Origin: an uncultured Archangium sp.
GTDB taxonomy: Bacteria > Myxococcota > Myxococcia > Myxococcales > Myxococcaceae
Assembly: GCA_946479335.1 (NCBI GenBank)
Contig: CAMLFP010000154.1
Location: forward strand, 1-11,931
Reading direction: 5' to 3'
Length of the DNA stretch: 11,931 bases
The number at the start of each line of letters is the position of its first letter. Positions within the stretch are counted from its first letter, which is position 1. The translations under genes and the position numbers were made by a program. Shown piece by piece: positions 6,247-11,931 of this stretch. The notes beneath the pieces are model-generated. The model was given only the letters and a program-made list of their open reading frames with translations, had not been told where the DNA came from and did not search any database.

Positions 6247-6984
6247 TCAGAACTTGATGCGGCGCATGGCGAAGCGCGGGAGCACCTTGATGGCGGTCAT
6301 CACCGCGCGCCAGATGGGCGGCGCGTAGACGACGGGGCTGCCAGCATCGAGCCCTTTCAACACGGTGCGCGCGACGTCGTCGGGCTCTCCCGCGAACGGC
6401 GGCGGCTTGAGGCCCTCGGTCATGCCGGTCTTCACGAATCCCGGCTTTACGCAGACGGTGACGAGGCCCTGCGCGCGGTACTTGTGGTCCAACCCTTCGA
6501 GGTACGCCGAGAGACCCGCCTTGGCGGCGCCGTAGAGGATGACGGGCTTGCGCGCGCGATCTCCCGCGACGGAGCTGAAGACGCACAGCGTGCCGCCGCC
6601 CCGCTGCAGCAGCTTCTTGCGCGCCTCCTCACAGAAGAGGACCGTGTTCGCGAAGTCGAGCGTGAGCACCTTCTGCGTGAGCTCCGCGTCTTCTTCGAGC
6701 TGGTCCTGCGTGGCGAAGGCGCCAGCGGTGACGACGACGGTGTCGAGGCCGTCGAGCTGCAGCTCTGACTCGTTGATCGCGTCAGCGAAGGTGTCGGGCT
6801 TCTCGAGGTCGCACACCGCGTACGCCACGCGCGCGCCGCCGCGGGCCTGGAGGTCGGCCACGCTGCGCTTGAGCTCCTCTTCATCGCGGCCCAGCACCGT
6901 GAGCCAGTCGCCGCGCTCCACGAACAACCGCGCCAGCGAGCGGCCCATGCCGCGCGTCCCACCGAGAATCGCAACTCGTCGCAT
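6247..6984 (-). CDS. Short-chain dehydrogenase/reductase, DprE2-like
   Basis: A 245-residue classical SDR oxidoreductase. The N-terminal Rossmann motif is GGTRGMGRSLA (8-18), CDLE (58-61) is the usual acidic turn near the adenine, and VTAGAF (85-90) replaces NNAG. Ser138 in VFSSVAGDRAR and the Y151-G-A-A-K155 pair complete the active site with the usual 13-residue Ser-Tyr spacing. PGFVKTGM (181-188) is the substrate-loop motif. The stretch SSVAGDR...YGAAKAGLSAYLEGL and the C-terminal APPIWRAVM resemble DprE2 and related epimerase reductases, which reduce the 2-keto intermediate in making decaprenyl-phospho-arabinose. No DprE1-like oxidase is in the window, so that reaction is only a guess; a sugar or lipid ketone reductase is safer. 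The ATG at 6984 lies 14 bases after the lipase-maturation-factor gene stop, so co-transcription is likely. Confidence 0.85.
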   Translation of the reverse strand: MRRVAILGGTRGMGRSLARLFVERGDWLTVLGRDEEELKRSVADLQARGGARVAYAVCDLEKPDTFADAINESELQLDGLDTVVVTAGAFATQDQLEEDAELTQKVLTLDFANTVLFCEEARKKLLQRGGGTLCVFSSVAGDRARKPVILYGAAKAGLSAYLEGLDHKYRAQGLVTVCVKPGFVKTGMTEGLKPPPFAGEPDDVARTVLKGLDAGSPVVYAPPIWRAVMTAIKVLPRFAMRRIKF

Positions 6985-6998
6985 GCGCCCGCGTGTAC

Positions 6999-8362
6999 CT
7001 AGAACGCGCGACGAAGGCGACCGCTCTCATCGAGCGCCACCGCCGGGCAGTACTCGCCGACCTCCGTGCGCGACCACCACACGCCCTTCTCTGACAGTGG
7101 CGCGAAGCGGTACTCGAAACTGCGCGTGCGCGTGAAGCGCGGAGGTTTGTCGGGGAACGGGTTGTTCGCGAACAACGCCAGAACCTGCGGCGTGCCCTGC
7201 AAGAGCTTCTGCTGCGTCATCAACAGCCACGGGTTGCGATCGCACGTGCCGAGCGACGCGAACCACATCTGCCAGTCGAGCCGCGGCTGCCACGGCGCGA
7301 CGAACTGCGGCTGCCGCGTCACGTCGCCGGGCTTCCAGGGGAACTCGTACGCCTTCCAGTCGACGCCGTCGTCGCTGCCTTCGAGGAGGATCTCCGCGCG
7401 GTTCTTGGTCATCACCGCGAAGGCGCCGTACGCGTTGAGCGTGTCGAAGCGGCGCAGCGGCGCGACCCACTCCCAGCGCAGGAACACCGCGACGCTCAGC
7501 AGCGCGTAGACGGCGGGCACGCTCCACGTCCACGCGCGCGCGGGAGGAGACTCCGGCAACACCGGCACCCACTTCCACACGCGCCGCAGCGCCGCGTCGT
7601 CGAGCAGCGGCACCGCGAGCACGAAGGTCAGCAGGTTGTAGAACGCGTAGTTCCCCGCGGCGAAGAGCGCCGTCTGCAACGCCAGCATACCCACCGCCGC
7701 CACCAGCCGCGCGCGCCGGGGCCCGAACGCGAGCAGCGGCGTCACCAGCTCGAGCACCAACGTGACGCCACACAACACCCGCTGCACGGCGAGCGGCAAT
7801 TGCGCGAGGTACACGCTGGTCCACGTCGGGAGCGGCTGCGACCACCAGTGGTAGCTGAGCGCGGTGAGGTCTCTCCACGTGGGGTCGCCCGAGGCCAGCT
7901 TCACCACGCCCGACTCCAGCGTGACCTTCACCGCGAGCACGATCATCACGAAGCGGAAGGCCCACGGCGCGTCGCGCTCGGTCTCCAGCTTCGGCCGCCA
8001 ACCGCCGGGCGCGTAGAGCGCCGCGAAGAACGCCGTCTCCGCGAGCAGCACGTCCCACTGGAACGAGAGGAAGGGGTAGCCGACGCGCACCAGCGCCGAC
8101 CAGCACGCCCACAAGACGAGGCACGCGACGCGCGGCGCGAACCCCACCAGCAGCGCCACGCCGCTCGCGAACGAGAGCGCCAGCAGCACCGGCGCAGAGA
8201 AGAAACGCAGCAACAGCGGCGCGTCGTCAGGCCCGTAGTTCGCGCCCAGCGGCCAGATGCCGTCGGGGCCCGCGAGCCCGGAGAACTGCCACCCGTACGC
8301 GCCCACGGCGAACAACACCGTGAGCCCGAAGCCGGCGAAGAAGACTCGCCGGGTGAAGCGCA

Positions 8363-8363
<1 letters not shown>
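6999..8363 (-). CDS. Lipase maturation factor (LMF) family membrane protein
   Basis: A 454-residue integral membrane protein. It has about eight or nine hydrophobic spans (near 7-24, 57-75, 78-92, 105-118, 135-150, 193-213, 218-236, 240-254 and 281-296) and then a soluble C-terminal domain. Family signatures are clear: SGDPTWRDLTALSYHWWSQP (158-177), RFDTLNAYGAFAVMTKNRAE (305-324), EILLEGSDDGVDWKAYEF (324-341), PWQPRLDWQMWFASLG (357-372) and FANNPFPDKPP (398-408). Vertebrate LMF1/LMF2 sit in the ER and are needed for folding of dimeric lipases; the length and order here fit the whole family. What bacterial members do is not established. The ATG at 8363 overlaps the purA stop (TGATG), which implies translational coupling. 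It lies between purA and the SDR gene. Confidence 0.9.
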
Positions 8364-9683
<1,320 letters not shown>

Positions 9684-9700
9684 TACGCGGAAAGCGCGCG

Positions 9701-9716
9701 CCGGTCACGCCGGTCA
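9701..9716. repeat. Short direct repeat at the lysozyme gene stop
   Basis: CCGGTCA occurs at 9701-9707 and again at 9710-9716, a 9-base period, with the second copy covering the TGA of the lysozyme gene. It lies in the 40-base gap upstream of purA. It may be chance in GC-rich DNA, or a small regulatory element for purA. Confidence 0.3.
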
Positions 9717-10523
9717 GTTCAGGCTCTCGTTGTAGAAGCGGGTCGCAGCCTGCCCACGCGCGGGGTTGATGACCGCCGGGCGCTCGAAGTACTTGCAGAA
9801 GGCCATGCCCGCGGCGTTGGCGCTCGACGTCTGACGCAGCTTGCTCAGCGCGTTGTGCTCGCCGTGGTTCAGCTCGTACCAGAGGTACTCGAGCTGCCCT
9901 TTGAACGAGGTCGCGGAGTACCCGTGCGCCGTCGTCCACTGCTTCATCGCGGTGCCGCGGCCGTTGTGCCACTGCGCGATGCCGAACGAGGTGCCGTGGT
10001 CGCCCACCGCGCTGGGGTTGAAGCCCGATTCGAAGAGGAGGTTGCCGGCGATGCCCGCGGCCTGCGCGCGCGTCAGGCCCTTGCTCATGAAGAAGTTGAT
10101 GACCTGCTGCGCGTTGCCCTTCACGCCGGGGCGGTTCTCGATGCCGGAGACCCCGGTGGTCGGCGTGGGCGTCGGAGTCGGCTGCGTCGGGGTGGTGCCC
10201 TTCGCGGGGATCTTCAGCTTCTGCCCGACGTGGATGACGTTCGGGTTGGAGATGCCGTTGGCCTTCGCGATGGCCTGGTAGCTGACGCCGAACTTCGCGC
10301 CGAGCTTCGAGAGCGTGTCGCCCGAACGCACCGTGTACGTGACGCCGCCGCTCGAGGGCTGCGCGTAGTTGTCGCTCGCCCCGGGGATGTTCAGCTTCTG
10401 CCCGACGTGGATCAGGTTCGCGTTGTGGATGGCGGGGTTGGCCTTCATCAACGCGGAGACCGAGGTGTGGAACCGCTTCGCCAGGGCCGACAGCGTGTCA
10501 CCGCTTTTGACCGAGTAGCTCAT
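9714..10523 (-). CDS. LysM-LysM-phage-tail-type lysozyme
   Basis: A 269-residue predicted peptidoglycan hydrolase. Two LysM domains bind the glycan strand: residues 2-47 (SYSVKSGDTLSALAKRF ... IHVGQKLNIP) and 61-106 (VTYTVRSGDTLSKLGAKF ... IHVGQKLKIP). A Pro-Thr linker (about 111-123) leads to a catalytic domain of the phage tail lysozyme type: NAQQVINFFMSKGLTRAQAA (137-156), AGNLLFESGFNP (159-170) with Glu165 the likely catalytic acid, and TSFGIAQWHNGRG (178-190). I start it at the ATG at 10523, because the first LysM begins at residue 2. The 44 extra codons of the longer frame are Arg-rich and contain no signal peptide. No ribosome site is evident. With no signal peptide, release must be by lysis or by a dedicated secretion apparatus, neither of which is in the window. 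Sits between the helicase gene (56-base gap) and purA. Confidence 0.87.
   Translation of the reverse strand: MSYSVKSGDTLSALAKRFHTSVSALMKANPAIHNANLIHVGQKLNIPGASDNYAQPSSGGVTYTVRSGDTLSKLGAKFGVSYQAIAKANGISNPNVIHVGQKLKIPAKGTTPTQPTPTPTPTTGVSGIENRPGVKGNAQQVINFFMSKGLTRAQAAGIAGNLLFESGFNPSAVGDHGTSFGIAQWHNGRGTAMKQWTTAHGYSATSFKGQLEYLWYELNHGEHNALSKLRQTSSANAAGMAFCKYFERPAVINPARGQAATRFYNESLN
10155..10193 (-). repeat. Pro-Thr repeat linker in the lysozyme gene
   Basis: Residues 111-123 of the lysozyme read as alternating Pro and Thr (TPTQPTPTPTPTT). This is a low-complexity flexible linker between the second LysM domain and the catalytic domain. The underlying DNA is an imperfect hexanucleotide-like repeat and could vary in length between strains. 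Confidence 0.6.
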
Positions 10524-10579
10524 GCCCGGTTGTCGCGCGCTGGCCACCGCACAATTCGCGGCGCGCGTGTAAATCGAAC
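10524..10579 (-). other. Gap between helicase-nuclease and lysozyme genes
   Basis: Fifty-six bases upstream of the lysozyme ATG. It includes a short AT-richer stretch (about 10568-10580) just after the helicase stop, which could be part of a promoter for the lysozyme gene. I see no clear -35/-10 pair, no terminator hairpin with a T-run, and no Shine-Dalgarno sequence. Confidence 0.3.
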
Positions 10580-11931
10580 TCACAGATCGCCGTGACACCG
10601 CGCGAGGTAGCCGCAGCCGAGCTCGACGCAGGTGCTGCGCTCCCGGCCCGCCCACGCGCCCGAGCGCTGGGCTTCGGCGAACGCCGCCGCGGCCTGTGAG
10701 AGCGCGGCCTCATCGACGTGCACCGCCTCGAACACCGGCTCGAGCACGTCATCGAGGAGGAAGACGACGCCGGTGCGCACCGGGCGCCCGTCATCGCGGA
10801 AGCGCCGCGCCGCCAGCGCGTAGCACGCCAGCTGAAAGCGGTAGGCCGCGAGGCCAGTGCGCGCGGTGGTCTTGTAGTCGATGACCAGCAGCTCCTCGTC
10901 GCGCTCCAGCAAGACGTCGAGCTGCCCGCGCAACACGAGGTCGGGCTTCCCGCGCAGCCGCAGCGCGAAGGGCAGCTCGCGGTGCGCGCGCGACGACGCC
11001 GCCGCCAGCTCGAGCCCGAAGTCGGAGCGCCAGAAGCGCTCGACGAGCGACACCACCTGCGCGTCGAGGCGCTCCGCGCGCTGCAGCTCGAGCAACGCCG
11101 GGCGCAGCCGTGGGGTGCCCACGAGGTTGAGCGGCGTGAGCTGCAGGAGCCGGTGCGCGGCGATGCCGTGCTCCCGCCCCAGCCCGTGCGCGGTGACCGG
11201 CGCGGGCGTCGAGGGGAGCCCGACTTGATGCGCGAAGTGGAAGAGCCTCGGGCACGCCACGAAGTCGTGCAGCTGCGTGACCGGCACCACCAGCTCCCGC
11301 GAGGCGCTCGGGGGCGGCGTACGCACGCGCGCGAGGAGCGCAGTGACGTCGTGGTCCACCACCGGCGCCGGCAGCTCGGCGGGCGCGGGCTTGAGCGTCG
11401 TGACCTCCCACTGCTCGCGCTTCCCCTCCGTGACGCGCAGCTCGAAGAAGGCCTCCGCGTCGTTCGCCCAGGTCTTCGCCCGCTGCGCGCGCAGCCCGAG
11501 GATCACGTGGTCTCTCGCGCGCGTCATCGCGACGTACAGCAACCGCAGGTGCTCCGCCCGCGCCCGCCGCGTGAGCTGCGCGGTCACCTTCGCCACGGAG
11601 TGCGACTTGAGCTCCTCCTCGCCGCGCGACGGCTTCACCAACGCGAGCCCGAACTGGCGATCGAAGCGCACCGCGCTGTTCTCGCCGCGCGGCGCGGTGA
11701 CGAGGTCGGGCAGCACCACCACCGGCCACTCGAGGCCCTTCGCCTGGTGCACCGTGCACAAGGTCACCGCGTCGACGTCGAGCTCGTCCACCACCTCGCC
11801 CTCGGCCTCGCGCGGCGCTTCGTCAGCCAGCGCGAGCAGCTCGGCGGCGAAGGCGGCGACGCTCGCGCCCCGCTTCTCGCGCTCCGACGCGAGCGTCAGC
11901 AGCTTGTCGAGGTTCGCCAGCGCCTGCTCGC
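10580..11931 (-). CDS. UvrD-type helicase with C-terminal RecB-like nuclease (AddA-like), partial
   Basis: The frame is open from the right edge to the TGA at 10582-10580 and gives about 450 residues of the C-terminal half of a double-strand-break repair helicase-nuclease. The helicase part shows TVHQAKGLEWPVVVLPDL (codons about 11752-11699, superfamily 1 motif V region) and LLYVAMTRARDHVIL (about 11542-11498, motif VI). After a linker comes a PD-(D/E)XK nuclease: HGIAAHRLL with the conserved His (about 11155), Asp in RGQLDVLLE (10921-10919), and VIDYK with Asp at 10879-10877 and Lys at 10873-10871. A Cys in VACPRLF (11254-11252) and three near the end, spaced C-x4-C-x5-C (10630 to 10595), look like iron-sulfur ligands, as in AddB/Cas4-type nucleases. 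The ATP-binding Walker A region is outside the window. No AddB gene is seen downstream; it may lie upstream. The lysozyme gene follows after 56 bases. Confidence 0.88.
   Translation of the reverse strand, partial: EQALANLDKLLTLASEREKRGASVAAFAAELLALADEAPREAEGEVVDELDVDAVTLCTVHQAKGLEWPVVVLPDLVTAPRGENSAVRFDRQFGLALVKPSRGEEELKSHSVAKVTAQLTRRARAEHLRLLYVAMTRARDHVILGLRAQRAKTWANDAEAFFELRVTEGKREQWEVTTLKPAPAELPAPVVDHDVTALLARVRTPPPSASRELVVPVTQLHDFVACPRLFHFAHQVGLPSTPAPVTAHGLGREHGIAAHRLLQLTPLNLVGTPRLRPALLELQRAERLDAQVVSLVERFWRSDFGLELAAASSRAHRELPFALRLRGKPDLVLRGQLDVLLERDEELLVIDYKTTARTGLAAYRFQLACYALAARRFRDDGRPVRTGVVFLLDDVLEPVFEAVHVDEAALSQAAAAFAEAQRSGAWAGRERSTCVELGCGYLARCHGDL

Noticed and set aside
10524..10655. 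N-terminal extension of the lysozyme to an upstream start at 10655
   Set aside because: The 44 extra residues are Arg-rich, do not form a signal peptide, and overlap the end of the helicase-nuclease gene. LysM begins right after the ATG at 10523.

Overview
The window looks like chromosomal DNA from a GC-rich Gram-negative bacterium, most likely a myxobacterium (Myxococcota). Evidence for this is the very high GC with G/C at third codon positions, tight gene packing, and a gene mix of Spondin_N-like lipoprotein, VIT/vWA protein, cNMP-DUF1003 protein, lipase-maturation-factor protein and LysM/phage-type lysozyme. The lineage is inferred from gene content and style; no rRNA or other marker gene is present. 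I see no mobile element, tRNA, rRNA or CRISPR array, and no gene-free stretch longer than about 80 bases.

Layout. Bases 1-120 hold the end of an ABC exporter ATPase (+). Converging on it, with 3 bases between stops, is a minus-strand pair: an orphan histidine phosphotransfer (HPt) protein (1117-797) followed by a Spondin_N-like lipoprotein (786-124). A 45-base divergent gap separates HPt from a plus-strand cyclic-nucleotide-binding/DUF1003 membrane protein (1163-2026). Next comes a compact plus-strand operon at 2094-5339: an 821-aa VIT + vWA protein, an ECF-type sigma factor started by GTG, and a 72-residue protein whose ATG overlaps the sigma stop (ATGA). This is the best candidate for an undescribed regulatory module.

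From 5329 to the right edge every gene is on the minus strand. In transcription order they are: the C-terminal part of an AddA/RecB-like UvrD helicase-nuclease (runs in from beyond 11931, ends 10580); a LysM-LysM-phage-tail-type lysozyme without a signal peptide (10523-9714); purA, adenylosuccinate synthetase (9673-8363); a multi-span lipase maturation factor family protein (8363-6999, stop/start overlap with purA); a short-chain dehydrogenase resembling DprE2 (6984-6247); and an unrecognised protein with a possible Cys-His hydrolase pattern (6168-5329), whose 3' end overlaps the 72-aa gene by 11 bases.

Functionally the window mixes housekeeping (purA, the recombination helicase-nuclease) with signalling and envelope genes (HPt, cNMP-DUF1003, ECF sigma, Spondin_N lipoprotein, lysozyme). 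The short purA-LMF-SDR spacings suggest co-transcription, but a shared pathway is not evident. All product names rest on reading motifs by eye; no database search was run.
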